Source: Arthrobacter sp. Leaf141 (GTDB taxonomy: Bacteria; Actinomycetota; Actinomycetes; Actinomycetales; Micrococcaceae). From it: DNA of 64,000 nt. The stretch spans positions 39,640-103,639 of the forward strand of contig NZ_LMOL01000024.1 in the NCBI RefSeq assembly GCF_001424565.1, given 5' to 3'. Under the pieces are notes generated by a model that saw nothing but the letters and a program-made list of their open reading frames with translations, searched no databases and was not told the DNA's origin. Positions 8,023 through 16,537 of the stretch are shown one piece after another. How positions within the stretch are numbered: position 1 is the first letter of the stretch; each line of letters opens with the position of its first letter. Made by a program: the position numbers and the translations under genes.

Positions 8023-8190
8023 TCACAGGACGGCCACCGCGACGACAGCCGCCCCGGCAACTACTGACGACCAGCGAAAGATCTCCTTGGCGATCCGGAC
8101 CTCGATCTTGTCGGTATTGGTTCGGGCCATCAAGGTGAAGAGTTGACGCACCCCGCTGATAACCGTCTCGTAATTAGCGTTGTTTTCCAT
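8023..8190 (-). CDS. Tiny single-pass membrane protein divergent from XRE regulator
   Basis: 55 aa from ATG at 8190, with GGAG 9 nt upstream. The sequence is MENNANYETVISGVRQLFT at the start and ends with one hydrophobic helix (VVAGAAVVAVAVL). An in-frame extension upstream to 8346 would read through the regulatory region and is unlikely. It is transcribed away from the XRE regulator across a shared control region. The size and topology resemble small toxins or membrane effectors, but nothing in the sequence proves this. Confidence 0.55.
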   Translation of the reverse strand: MENNANYETVISGVRQLFTLMARTNTDKIEVRIAKEIFRWSSVVAGAAVVAVAVL

Positions 8191-8204
8191 GTTCACCGCT
8201 CCAA

Positions 8205-8290
8205 TAGTTGGCTGCACTTGTTGGCAGTAGTTGGACTTTACTTCAATTTCCAACTCCTGCACAACTGCGGGCAACAACTGGAGTTGTTGG
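8205..8290. promoter_or_regulatory. Operator array of AGTTGG half-sites with a perfect 18-bp palindrome
   Basis: The divergent control region holds AGTTGG-like half-sites at 8206, 8219 and 8229, the inverted form CCAACT at 8250 and ACAACT at 8261, and a perfect palindrome CAACAACTGGAGTTGTTG at 8272-8289. It is expected to bind the adjacent XRE regulator. Confidence 0.65.
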
Positions 8291-8304
8291 AGTATGCTTG
8301 GGGC

Positions 8305-8895
8305 ATGGATGGAGTCGAACAGAACTTGGCAGAGAGGCCACCGCATGAGGATCCAACGTATTTCGACATGGAGGTTGGTCCAGGCATGTCCACGGATAAC
8401 CGCCGGTTCGGGGCGTTGTTAGCGAGGCTGCGCGAGCATGGTGGTCTGGCCCGCACGGATGCGGCGGCGACACTTGGAGTGTCCGCTGAGTATTTGCGCC
8501 TCATCGAGCTTGGCAGGCGCACCCCCGCCCTCGGGCAGATGCGCGGCTTTCTGGATGCGTACGATGCGGACGGCGCTGTGGGATATCTCCAGCCGGGCGG
8601 GGACCGGCCGGACTTGATTCTCATGGATCCGCTCAATGACGAGCCGGTGCTAGTTGAGTTCAAGAGCCGTATTCGCGAAGCGCGGCGCAGTAGGGTTAGT
8701 TCTCCGCGCGGCGCAGCGGGGCGGCCGAAAGGTCTCGACTTCTTGAGGTCGGTCCACGAGGCGCCCTCGGCGAGTCGTGCAGCTGACCTGGGGTTCGTGG
8801 TATCCCTGTTGGTGCGCGCAGACGACAGGACTGTCCGTGAGGTTCGCGACTGGCTCCAAAACGAACTCGGCGACGGCCTGGACATCGAAGCCTAG
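8305..8895 (+). CDS. XRE-family transcriptional regulator
   Basis: 196 aa from ATG at 8305. A start at ATG 8386 (MSTDNRRFG, with GGAGG upstream) is equally possible and would put the first residues at the helix-turn-helix. The HTH spans about RFGALLARLREHGGLARTDAAATLGVSAEYLRLIELGRR. The C-terminal 100 residues are not a domain I recognise but include LVEFKSRI and a run ending DWLQNELGDGLDIEA. The upstream palindrome and repeated half-sites suggest autoregulation together with control of the divergent membrane protein. Confidence 0.75.
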   Translation: MDGVEQNLAERPPHEDPTYFDMEVGPGMSTDNRRFGALLARLREHGGLARTDAAATLGVSAEYLRLIELGRRTPALGQMRGFLDAYDADGAVGYLQPGGDRPDLILMDPLNDEPVLVEFKSRIREARRSRVSSPRGAAGRPKGLDFLRSVHEAPSASRAADLGFVVSLLVRADDRTVREVRDWLQNELGDGLDIEA

Positions 8896-9163
8896 ATGCG
8901 ATGCCGTTCGCTTCGTGCGGGTGTGTCAATCTTTCGATATGGCGCGTAGCGGATGATGACCCGAATCGGAGCACTCGTCAGGTACGAAGCGAACGATGAG
9001 GCCAGAGGAACTGTTCTTCGCCGCCGTCGACGAGACCCGGGAACTGCTGCCGCTCCAGCAGACCTAAAAACTCATCAGGTCGGCGGGAAAAGCTGTCGGC
9101 AGGCAGAGGCACGTCAGCAGAGTTTGCCAATTCTTTGCCAACGAGGCAACCCCAGGCAAAGCA

Positions 9164-9206
9164 AAAGGCTCTGCTTCCCTTTGTTTACAAGGGAAGCAGA
9201 GCCTTT
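9164..9206. terminator. 18-bp hairpin terminator at left attachment site
   Basis: AAAGGCTCTGCTTCCCTT pairs perfectly with AAGGGAAGCAGAGCCTTT across a 7-base loop. In minus-strand sense it directly follows the tRNA 3' remnant at 9214-9234, as a tRNA terminator would. A diverged copy lies at 16495-16537. Confidence 0.8.
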
Positions 9207-9213
9207 CTCATCA

Positions 9214-9234
9214 GCGGTGACGGTGGGATTTGAA
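9214..9234 (-). repeat. Left attachment repeat (tRNA 3'-end remnant)
   Basis: In plus sense it contains GGTGACGGTGGGATTTGAA, identical to 16546-16564. On the minus strand it reads TTCAAATCCCACCGTCACC, a tRNA T-loop, T-stem 3' strand and acceptor 3' strand. The following bases are GC-TGA, so the encoded CCA is lost here. The discriminator G suggests a tRNA-Ser, but without the body this is a guess. Confidence 0.75.
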
Positions 9235-9318
9235 ACCTCTCCTGCCCCTTCCTTGAAATAGGCAATCCCTAGATTTCGGGAAATTTCGTCACTTCACATC
9301 ACGGTGAATAACTCCTCA

Positions 9319-9350
9319 TGTGGGCAAAGTGTGGGCAAGATGTGGGCGGA
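9319..9350 (+). repeat. Three tandem 11-bp direct repeats, candidate integrase arm sites
   Basis: TGTGGGCAAAG, TGTGGGCAAGA and TGTGGGCGGA start at 9319, 9330 and 9341, one helical turn apart, about 85 bases inside the left attachment site. Two similar units (TCTGGGCAAGA, TGTGGGCAA) lie at about 16453-16472 beside the right site. Confidence 0.6.
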
Positions 9351-9483
9351 ATACACGGAAGGACAAGGGGGCGTCGGCTAGTCGTTACCATTTCTTGTCG
9401 CGGCGGCGCGCGTCGAAGTCCAAGCGTGGTCCACGTAGTCGTGGCTTTGTCATAGGCTGAGCTCAGGCAACTCCGGAGGAACC

Positions 9484-10605
9484 ATGCGAAAAGTAGACGA
9501 GGAAGTCTTCGTCATAACCTATGACGGACCCGCACTTCGCGCAGGACGCATGAACGTCAAGGACCTGGCCCCGGCGCTTCTGGCGCTTGGGGATCTCATC
9601 GAGCGGACCCAGGAGCTAACCCAGCCCGAGTCCAACAGGCCAGCGGTCCACATAAGCGCCACCCATGAGGGCTCGTTCATTGTGGACCTGATCATCATGG
9701 CTGACGTTCCCAATCTGGTGAAGCAAGCCCTCGAGCTTTTCAACTCGCGCGAGGTAACAGCGGCCTTGAACGCGCATGACATAGTGGCCGCTGTCTCGGG
9801 CGCTGTCCTGCTGTTGGTGACCAGCAATCAACGACGCAAAATTAAGAAGCGTGAACAGGGCGCAGCCCCTGGAATGTCCAAAATCACTTTTACCGACGGA
9901 ACGGTGATTGAGGTTCCAATGATCTCGGAATCTCTCATCCGGGACCTCGACGCCCGGCGTCACCTTAAGGACGTCGTAGAGCCGCTCACTAAGGAGGGGA
10001 TCACGTCCTTTGTTTTCGATTCCCGGCGATCAAAAGCGACCGTCCAGAACACGGACCTTGATGCTTTCGAGCTCCCACAACTGGAGTCAGAGATCATCAA
10101 CGAAACGGTCAGCGAGATGGCTATTCAGCCGGTGAGTATCGCGTTCCAGGACAACAACAAATGGAAAGTCAGCGACGGTAGTCGCGTTATGTGGGCCGCT
10201 ATTGAAGACACCGCGTTCCTCACAAAGGTCGAGAATAACGAAGAACGTTTTGGCAAAGGTGACATTCTCAAGGTCCAGATGAAGACCACGCAGCGCCGCA
10301 CTCCGGATGGTAACCTCCGCAACGATTACTCGATTGTGGAGGTATTGAGACACATTCCGGCTGGGAGGCAACTTGCGCTCCCGTTTGATGACGTCGTGGA
10401 AGAAGAAGCCAGCCCCGCCGTAGAGACTCCTGCTCCGCCGCGAACAGCACTTAGGGCCGTAAATGACGAGGCTTGGATTCGTCATGTGGACGAGGCGCGC
10501 AGGGCCGAGCATGAGGGCAATGACTGGACGATAGCTGCTTTGGAGCGCATGCCTCACCCTTCCGAAGACGACGAAGACGAGCCCGACGATAACGGCAGAT
10601 CCTAA
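9484..10605 (+). CDS. Uncharacterised protein of the element, 373 aa
   Basis: The start ATG follows CCGGAGGAACC, a strong Shine-Dalgarno. The N-terminal part (ITYDGPALRAGRMNVKDLAPALLALGDLIE) belongs to a recurrent but unnamed bacterial family with a G-x-M-x-V-x-DLAPALLA motif. A hydrophobic segment at about residues 101-116 (IVAAVSGAVLLLV) is followed by KIKKREQG, so a single membrane pass is possible. The middle resembles a beta-rich domain, and the C-terminus is acidic (EDDEDEPDDNGRS). The family occurs on mobile elements; function is unknown. The 3' end overlaps the convergent gene by 4 nt. Confidence 0.7.
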   Translation: MRKVDEEVFVITYDGPALRAGRMNVKDLAPALLALGDLIERTQELTQPESNRPAVHISATHEGSFIVDLIIMADVPNLVKQALELFNSREVTAALNAHDIVAAVSGAVLLLVTSNQRRKIKKREQGAAPGMSKITFTDGTVIEVPMISESLIRDLDARRHLKDVVEPLTKEGITSFVFDSRRSKATVQNTDLDAFELPQLESEIINETVSEMAIQPVSIAFQDNNKWKVSDGSRVMWAAIEDTAFLTKVENNEERFGKGDILKVQMKTTQRRTPDGNLRNDYSIVEVLRHIPAGRQLALPFDDVVEEEASPAVETPAPPRTALRAVNDEAWIRHVDEARRAEHEGNDWTIAALERMPHPSEDDEDEPDDNGRS

Positions 10606-11120
10606 GCCTGAGGTCTGTCCTCGCCGCGATCATCAAGGTCGCTGCCACTGACCGAGTAATCCTCTGAGTCAATACCAAGGTCCTTCCGCGCCACTTGAAT
10701 AAACGCCTCCGCAAGTTTCTTGCTCTCGGAAATGAAAGCCAGCAGTCTGTCCTCATCACGCTTGAGCGAGCCGAAGAGGTATTCCTGGGCAGCGTTACTC
10801 GTACACTCACTTAGGGCCGTTGCACTTTTGCGCACGTTGCCAGGTGCCACAATGTCCAAAGTGCCCTGTGCGGTCCCAAAAGCCTTGACCACGTCCTCCC
10901 GTGAACCTTCACCGGCCCAGTCGGCTGTCAAGGCGTACACCAAGACGCCCTGCATATCCGCGAAATGTTGGTAGGCCTCCATCCTCTGGTCGCGAAGCCA
11001 CTTTTCGTGCTCGTGTCTTTTAGCGGTCCAGTTGCTATAGATACCGAAGCCTCCAGCCACGAAAGCGCCGCCAAGTGCGCTGCCGACCAGTGGGGGCAGG
11101 AATGTACTCAAGTCAGTCAC
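10602..11120 (-). CDS. Membrane-anchored hypothetical protein
   Basis: 172 aa. One N-terminal membrane segment (LVGSALGGAFVAGGFGIYS) is followed by a soluble, mostly helical, charged domain (TAKRHEHEKWLRDQRMEAYQHF). The C-terminus is acidic. I do not recognise a family beyond a resemblance to the many short phage or island proteins with an N-terminal anchor. It overlaps the convergent gene by 4 nt. Confidence 0.6.
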   Translation of the reverse strand: MTDLSTFLPPLVGSALGGAFVAGGFGIYSNWTAKRHEHEKWLRDQRMEAYQHFADMQGVLVYALTADWAGEGSREDVVKAFGTAQGTLDIVAPGNVRKSATALSECTSNAAQEYLFGSLKRDEDRLLAFISESKKLAEAFIQVARKDLGIDSEDYSVSGSDLDDRGEDRPQA

Positions 11121-11359
11121 TTGGTCATGCTACTGGTCAGCAGCTATCCGTTGTCCCCGCGGCTTGAGCCGGCGTCTTGAATCGCAGGCCTATTCAACAA
11201 AGCGGTAGGACGTCCACAATTCCTAGACGGGTAGCCCCCCTCGGGCGCGACCCCCTCCAGTCCCCGGGGGGAGATGGATCACTGCCGGCAACAGGGGGCC
11301 GCCCCACTTCTTCCAGCGATTCAGACGCCCCTACCCGCCCAGGTGCCTGCTTAGCCACG

Positions 11360-11626
11360 TCAGTACCCGGAGGACGGCGCATGCTGAGACTTTGGTCGCT
11401 TTCCCGGCCTTGGTCCTGTCTGCCACGCGCTTGCTGTAGACGGTGCCGGGACCGCCCACAGGCAGATCAGCACGCTGAAGACGGCCAGCTGCTCAGGCGG
11501 CACGATTCCTTGGACTTTCTGCCACGCGCCAGGAAGGGCGAGGATGACCGCCGCAGCGCACCGCCTCATCGCCAGGTGTGCCAGGACGACGAGCCATTTG
11601 AGAAGCTCGGTGAGTAGCTCGGACAT
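11360..11626 (-). CDS. Small membrane protein in prophage remnant (holin-like?)
   Basis: 88 aa. The ATG is preceded by GAAAGAAGG. Two hydrophobic stretches (LLKWLVVLAHLAM and LAVFSVLICLWAVPA) are separated by a short loop; the tail PGKRPKSQHAPSSGY is basic. The location downstream of a capsid gene fragment and the two-pass topology would fit a holin-type protein, but there is no family match I can name. Confidence 0.45.
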   Translation of the reverse strand: MSELLTELLKWLVVLAHLAMRRCAAAVILALPGAWQKVQGIVPPEQLAVFSVLICLWAVPAPSTASAWQTGPRPGKRPKSQHAPSSGY

Positions 11627-11740
11627 GGCTTATTACCTTCTTTCGTAGGAGGCGGACGTGCCCGCCTCGGCCCCTGGGTTCCCAGTGGTCCAACCACCTA
11701 CATGCGAAGATTTGGCAACCACGGCCGGAGGCGCGCAAGA

Positions 11741-11778
11741 ATGAAGCCCGGTCTCCCGTAGGGAAGGCCGGGCTTCAT
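11741..11778. terminator. Terminator downstream of truncated capsid gene
   Basis: ATGAAGCCCGG at 11741-11751 and CCGGGCTTCAT at 11768-11778 form a perfect 11-bp stem just past the capsid fragment stop on the minus strand. Confidence 0.65.
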
Positions 11779-11796
11779 GCGTGGGCGCTGGGGGCA

Positions 11797-12702
11797 TCAT
11801 CGCCGGAATGGGTGGCTCCGCTCCCATCCATCCCGTACCAACGCCGTCGGCGTGATGCCGTAGACCTCCAGGCTTGTCATGGCCTTACGGATGGAGGTCA
11901 GCGCGTCCGTGGCGAACGCTTGGACAATGATCCCGGACGTGTTGAGCAGGCCGGTCAGGTTTTCCCCAGTTCCGTCGCCGTGTATGACCTGGTTTTCCAG
12001 TGCCGAGTAAAGGCCGGCTTCCATCTCCGTGCGCAGGAAGTCCTGAAGGTTGGCATGGTCCGCGAAGTACCGCTCCGGGACCGGCTCCGAAAGGTGGGCG
12101 ATAACCCGAACCCGGTCCTCAACTTCGGCCAGCGAGTACACCGACGTCGGTTTGAGCGTCCCGTCCGCGACGGGGGCCGCGTTGTTGGTCCGGACTGTCT
12201 GCCGCAGGAAGCTGAAGCTGTTGCCGGTGCCGTATCCTCCGGTGAGGCCCTTGGCCGGGATCAGTTCCAGGAGGGACCGCGGAGCCTCGGACATGGTGAT
12301 GATGTCGGTCTCGATGGGGGCCGGCACGCCAATGCTGCCCGTAATGAGCGACTTCTGCCCGTCAATTTCCGTTGTCATGGTCTTTGCCATGCGGTCCGCG
12401 GCTGCCTTGGCCCAGGACCCCCGTCCGCGCCCGCCGGAACGGTGACCATCGGCGGAGACGTTGACCGGTTCCCCGATTTCGGCCGCCAGCGTTTTTACTT
12501 GCGCACGAATCTCGTCGTCAGACTTCGCGCGTTTGAATTCCTCAAGGGCTTCACGCCCCTTGGTCATGTGCCGGTCGTAGGCCGCCTTTTCCTCTGCCGT
12601 GAGATTGCGGCCGGCAGCGGTAGCCTTTTCCGCAATCGTTCGTGCGTCTTGTGCAGCTGCGGTAGCGATTCCGCGCCACATTTCCATACGTTGTGTGCTC
12701 AT
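11797..12702 (-). pseudogene. HK97-type phage major capsid protein, C-terminally truncated
   Basis: 301 aa from ATG at 12702, chosen because GGAGGG lies 7 bases upstream. The N-terminal helical scaffold or delta domain (about residues 15-85) precedes the capsid fold: GSIGVPAPIETDI, PRSLLELIPAKGLTGGYGTGNSFSFL split across about residues 130-170, and ENQVIHGDGTGENLTGLLNTSG near 265. The alignment-like pattern stops at YGITPTALV and the frame ends with RDGWERSHPFRR. Full-length members run to about 390-410 residues, so the last fold element is missing. No portal, protease or terminase lies nearby, so the gene is a relic. Confidence 0.75.
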
Positions 12703-13122
12703 GGGATTGCCCTCCAGGGCAGGAAGGTACGCCGAAACTAGGCGCACTCAAGTGGATGAGGGGACACCGGGCGGGCTCCTACGGACGGCGTCCCGGCTCA
12801 AGAGGCCCTCAGACTTACGCTTCCGCGTCATCCTTAACCCTTTACCGGTGCCGCTGGTGGGCACACATTCCACGGCGGGACCTATAGACGGGCGGTCTGA
12901 CCCGGAAGATTCCGGTATGACCGTTGGCCGTATCCCTCACGCTGCGCATCCATCGTCCGGAAGGCCCTCAAACTTAGGCCGCTATACCCCTCATCCTTAA
13001 CCTGCCGGTGGTGCATCGCTTGCGCTGACGCAAGATTAACGTGGTCAACGACCACTAACAAGTAACACGCCCGCCCCCGTTTAGAGGGTGAAGATGTCCG
13101 ACCGGCAGGGCATGATAAGGCT
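12703..13122. other. Intergenic stretch with imperfect direct repeat
   Basis: About 420 bases with no supported gene between the capsid fragment and the HNH gene. An imperfect direct repeat is visible: AGGCCCTCAGACTTACG at about 12803 and AGGCCCTCAAACTTAGG at about 12962, each followed by CATCCTTAACC and CCGGTG. Confidence 0.45.
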
Positions 13123-14322
13123 ATGGCCCCCAAGCTCACCCCGCACCAGGTGTTGCGGAAACGCATTTTGTCCGTTCTTGCATCAGCAGCGTCCGGATCA
13201 CTTGGCGCAACTGAGGCCAAGAACCGCGTGAACGACATTTACGGGCACTTGTGGACAGCCGGGGACAAAGAGAGCTTCCCGTCCCGACCGGCCGAGACCA
13301 AATGGTGGTCCCGCCTCGGCACTGAGCACGCGCGGATGTCCGAGGACGAACTTCTCGAAAAGCACACCGGCGAAGACGTCTGGACTCTTAGCCCGCAAGG
13401 ATGGGCCGCGGCCAGCGCACTGACTCTGGACGGATACGACCGGCAACAGGAACTCGAGCGCCGGCAAGAGATGTGGCAAGCACTCTTGAACAACGGCGGA
13501 CCGACAAACGTCGAACGCGGCCTGCTGAATACACTGGGAATCTTCGAGGGACAGCCAGGATTCTGTGTTCCAGCAATGACCAGGACACCAGCAACACCCG
13601 ATGGCGTTGCCGTCTCCTTCCTGAACACAGGCAAGCACTACGACGACGAAGTGACCCCAACAGGGGCCATCTACCATTACCCAAAGACCGCCCGCAAGGG
13701 ACGACACGACGAATCCGAAGTCAACGCGGCCAAAGCCGCCTTCGCTCTCGGCCTTCCAGTATTTTTCATCACCACCGGATCACCCCAGAGCACCCGCACG
13801 GTCCACCGGGGCTACATCGAGGACATGGACGACACCCAGAAGGTTCTGCTAATAACCTTCACTGATGGAGAACTGCCCCCGCCGCCGACGAAAGAAGAAT
13901 TGGAGGCCGCCTTCCAACTCACCGACGACGAAACACCTGAAACCTACAGCTTGCGCAAGAACCGTCCCAACCAGGTCCGGTTCGCGTTCGATGTCTACAA
14001 GCGATACGGAAGCGAATGCGCGGTCTGCGGCCTGGCAGTGACAGGCCTCGTCCAGGCCGCCCACCTAGTGCCAAAAAAGGACGGCGGCAGCGATGATGCG
14101 CGCAATGGCTTGCCCCTTTGCGCGAATCACCACCTCGCCTTCGACCGCAAGTACTGGTGCGTCGACACCGACCTGAATCTCCATGCCAAGGCCGACGGGC
14201 CGGCACTGGACGACCTGGCCATCATCCGTGCCGACCTGTCCCACCTACTGCGACTACCCCACGACGACGCCCTGGCGAAGGTCTGGACGGACTGGATGGC
14301 GAAACAACCAGGAACTGCCTAG
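13123..14322 (+). CDS. HNH endonuclease with winged-helix-like N-terminus, putative type IV restriction enzyme
   Basis: 399 aa. Residues about 5-110 look like a winged-helix or Mrr_N-type domain ending in WTLSPQGW. Residues about 165-245 (FLNTGKHYDDEV, GAIYHYPKT) resemble the SRA/YDG-like modified-base pockets that accompany HNH nucleases. Residues about 298-345 hold the HNH motif: CAVCG, AAHLVPKKDGG, NGLPLCANHHLAFD. The combination would suit cleavage of DNA with modified bases, but the middle-domain assignment is by eye. It is the only intact enzyme gene of the element and may be defence cargo. The start ATG follows GGCAGGG. Confidence 0.7.
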   Translation: MAPKLTPHQVLRKRILSVLASAASGSLGATEAKNRVNDIYGHLWTAGDKESFPSRPAETKWWSRLGTEHARMSEDELLEKHTGEDVWTLSPQGWAAASALTLDGYDRQQELERRQEMWQALLNNGGPTNVERGLLNTLGIFEGQPGFCVPAMTRTPATPDGVAVSFLNTGKHYDDEVTPTGAIYHYPKTARKGRHDESEVNAAKAAFALGLPVFFITTGSPQSTRTVHRGYIEDMDDTQKVLLITFTDGELPPPPTKEELEAAFQLTDDETPETYSLRKNRPNQVRFAFDVYKRYGSECAVCGLAVTGLVQAAHLVPKKDGGSDDARNGLPLCANHHLAFDRKYWCVDTDLNLHAKADGPALDDLAIIRADLSHLLRLPHDDALAKVWTDWMAKQPGTA

Positions 14323-14359
14323 CCTTCTACCACTGCCGCCTGGGTGAGACGGTCTAGGA

Positions 14360-14542
14360 TTACCTGCCCTTACCGGGCACGAGCGTGTGCAGCAGCGACG
14401 CGGCGAGGCTGCACGCCGCATGTGCAAGCTCTGTCGGGTCCTCCGTCTCGGTCAGCATGACACGGGCGTCCTAGCCAGCGCCCAATGAAAGCGCCCGTGT
14501 TACCGCGATAGCTTCGAGCCGTGCGGTCGTTTCCTTGCTCAT
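14360..14542 (-). pseudogene. Small element protein with in-frame TAG
   Basis: From ATG at 14542 the frame reads MSKETTARLEAIAVTRALS, meets TAG at 14471-14473 and continues as MLTETEDPTELAHAACSLAA to a TAA at 14360-14362. The amphipathic helical content on both sides suggests one original peptide of about 60 aa. No family is recognised. Confidence 0.35.
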
Positions 14543-14708
14543 GTTCTAAACCTTTCCGTTTTTGGTTGCTTCGGCGTTTTCGCCAATTGGTATGTTGTCC
14601 GACGGGGATGGGGCGGCCCGCGCCCCGAACGAGCCGTGCTTGGACGTGGCACAACTGAGTCAAAAGCAGGTGATTCACTTGTGCCAACACAGGCCACAGC
14701 CGAAGAGC

Positions 14709-14900
14709 TCATCGATCGATCCACCAGGACGCCCGCCCGTCCCTGGACCGGACAAGGTGCAGGTGGCTCTTGCACTTGAGACATGGCATGGCACACCCGT
14801 CGACGTCAGGCAGCCACCCGTTTTCGCATCGGTGTGGCTCCGGCTCCAAGGGCAGCAAGGACAGGCCGAGGTCCTGCCGTCGGTCAGCTTCCTGTTTCAT
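14709..14900 (-). CDS. Small zinc-binding-like protein
   Basis: 63 aa. The motif HRCENGWLPDVDGCAMPCLKC contains C-x8-C-x4-C-x2-C spacing (ENGWLPD then PCLKCK) that recurs in short hypothetical proteins of actinobacterial prophages. The Shine-Dalgarno is weak. A zinc-ribbon-like fold is likely; the role is unknown. Confidence 0.45.
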   Translation of the reverse strand: MKQEADRRQDLGLSLLPLEPEPHRCENGWLPDVDGCAMPCLKCKSHLHLVRSRDGRASWWIDR

Positions 14901-15018
14901 CGCCCGTCCCTACGGGCCTGGAGCGTCTTGAGCACGGCCACCGGATGGCTGCCACTGCGGAGCATTCCTGTGGCTGTGGACTCCTCATAGCCCTGGAAGG
15001 ACCCCACCCATTCCGCCC

Positions 15019-15372
15019 TTGGGGCTGCGTCGTATCGAGGCGGGGGAGCGACGTGCGGACGTGGACGATCTCATGGCGCTGGCTTTGGTGCTCAGAGCTT
15101 CACCGTTAGCCCTCTTGCTTCCACACGGTAATCAGGGGGACGCATCCTCAGAGTTTGGCAACGGCGAAGTCCGCAACGACGAGTTGTGGCAGTGGGCGAT
15201 CGGTGAGAGACCTCTGGACGACGACGACACCCGGCGGTTCCAGGCCGCGTCTTTGCCGGCGTGGCTTGAAGTCCGCAGCCTCACCATGAGCATTGGCCGG
15301 GGAGCGGTGCCGATAGGGGAGTTCGACCAGTGGTGGAACACCAAAACCGGGGACAGCCGTGGCGACAGTTGA
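15019..15372 (+). pseudogene. XRE regulator fragment preceding the integrase
   Basis: 117 codons from TTG. LRRIEAGERRADVDDLMALAL is the C-terminal half of an XRE helix-turn-helix, and the tail DELWQWAIGERPLDDDDTRRF is typical of regulators that sit just before integrases. The N-terminal helices are not found in any upstream frame, so the gene is truncated or frameshifted. It overlaps the integrase start by 14 nt. Confidence 0.55.
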
Positions 15373-16492
15373 GAGGTATCAAACGAAGGCTGGTCCTCGT
15401 TACCGGGTCCGTTATCGGAAACCTGACCGAACTCAAACGGACAAGCGAGGCTTCAAGACCAAGCGCGGCGCTGAGCTCTTCCTGGCCTCTGTGGAGGTTT
15501 CCAAGGCTCGCGGTGAGTTTGTAGATGCTACCGCCGCTAGAGTCACAATTTGGGCCGCTAGGAGCGGAATGGCTGGGGCGGCAAACCCACCTGAAACCGT
15601 CCGCTTACCGACCCGTTGAATCAGCCTGGCGGAACCACGTGCTGCCAGCGTGGGGCCATGTCTCCGTGGCAGACGTGCGTAAAACTGCGGTGCAGCAATG
15701 GGTCTCCGAATTGTCCCAGGGCGATCCTGCGGCGACACCAGAGCGTAAGCCTACGGAGGCCACGCTGGTTATTCGCTCCTACGGCGTGCTTACCGCGATC
15801 CTTGACGACGCCGTGAGTGATCGTCGAACCATGAGCAACCCCGCTCGCGGCGTCAGCCTGCCGAGCAAAGTGAAGAAACCCCACGTGTACCTGAGCCATG
15901 AGCAAGTGCATGCCTTGGCAGCTGCGAGTAAGTACCCAGCACTCGTGTTGGTGTTGGCCTACTGCGGTCTCCGGTGGGGCGAGGTGACGGGCCTGCGGGT
16001 GAAGCATCTGGACATGCTGCGGCGGCGGTTCCTGATCGAAGAAAACGCCGTACAAGTTGGTTCGGCACTCCTAAGAATCACAAGAAGCGGACGGTGCCCT
16101 TCCCACGGTTCCTCGGAGAACAGCTGGCGCGGCAGTGCGAGGGTAAAGACCGGGACGATCTCGTATTTCCTGGAGAGAACGGGCATCACCTGCGGCTGGC
16201 GAGGGTGCACGAGGACAATATGAGCTGGTTTGCCGGTGCTGTGAAGCGCGCTGGCGTCCCGCGCATCACCCCGCACGACCTGAGGCATTCGGCGGCCAGC
16301 TTCGCCGTGTCTGCCGGCGCAAACGTCAAAGCAGTGCAGAAGATGCTGGGCCACAGTTCCGCTGCCATGACGCTAGACGTTTACGCGGACCTGTTCGACG
16401 GGGACCTGGACGCCGTTTCGGACGCGCTGGATCACGCTGTCTCTATTGCGAGTCTGGGCAAGATGTGGGCAATCCACTCATTTGAGCAATGA
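15359..16492 (+). pseudogene. Tyrosine recombinase/integrase with two frameshifts
   Basis: The gene starts at GTG 15359 (VERYQTKAGPRYRVRYRKPD, an AP2-like arm-binding domain). It shifts frame near 15545-15555, continues with the SAM-like core-binding domain (WRNHVLPAWGHVSVADV) and the first catalytic block CGLRWGEVTGLR, and shifts back near 16058-16066 to finish with HDLRHSAASFAVSAG, LGHSSAAMTLDVYADLF and TAA/TGA at 16492. All catalytic boxes (R, H-x-x-R, H, Y) remain, but no single frame encodes them, so the enzyme should be dead unless frameshifted or mis-sequenced. It lies 50 bases from the right attachment repeat. Confidence 0.8.
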
Positions 16493-16494
16493 GA

Positions 16495-16537
16495 AAGGCC
16501 CTGCTTCCCTTATGAACAAAGGAAAGCAGGGCCTCTC
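16495..16537. terminator. Hairpin terminator at right attachment site
   Basis: AGGCCCTGCTTCCCTT and AAAGGAAAGCAGGGCCT form a near-perfect stem. It is a diverged copy of the hairpin at 9164-9206 and lies in the same position relative to the tRNA-derived repeat. Confidence 0.7.

Noticed and set aside
11812..12741. A 309-codon plus-strand frame opposite the capsid fragment
   Set aside because: Antisense of a gene with HK97 capsid motifs.
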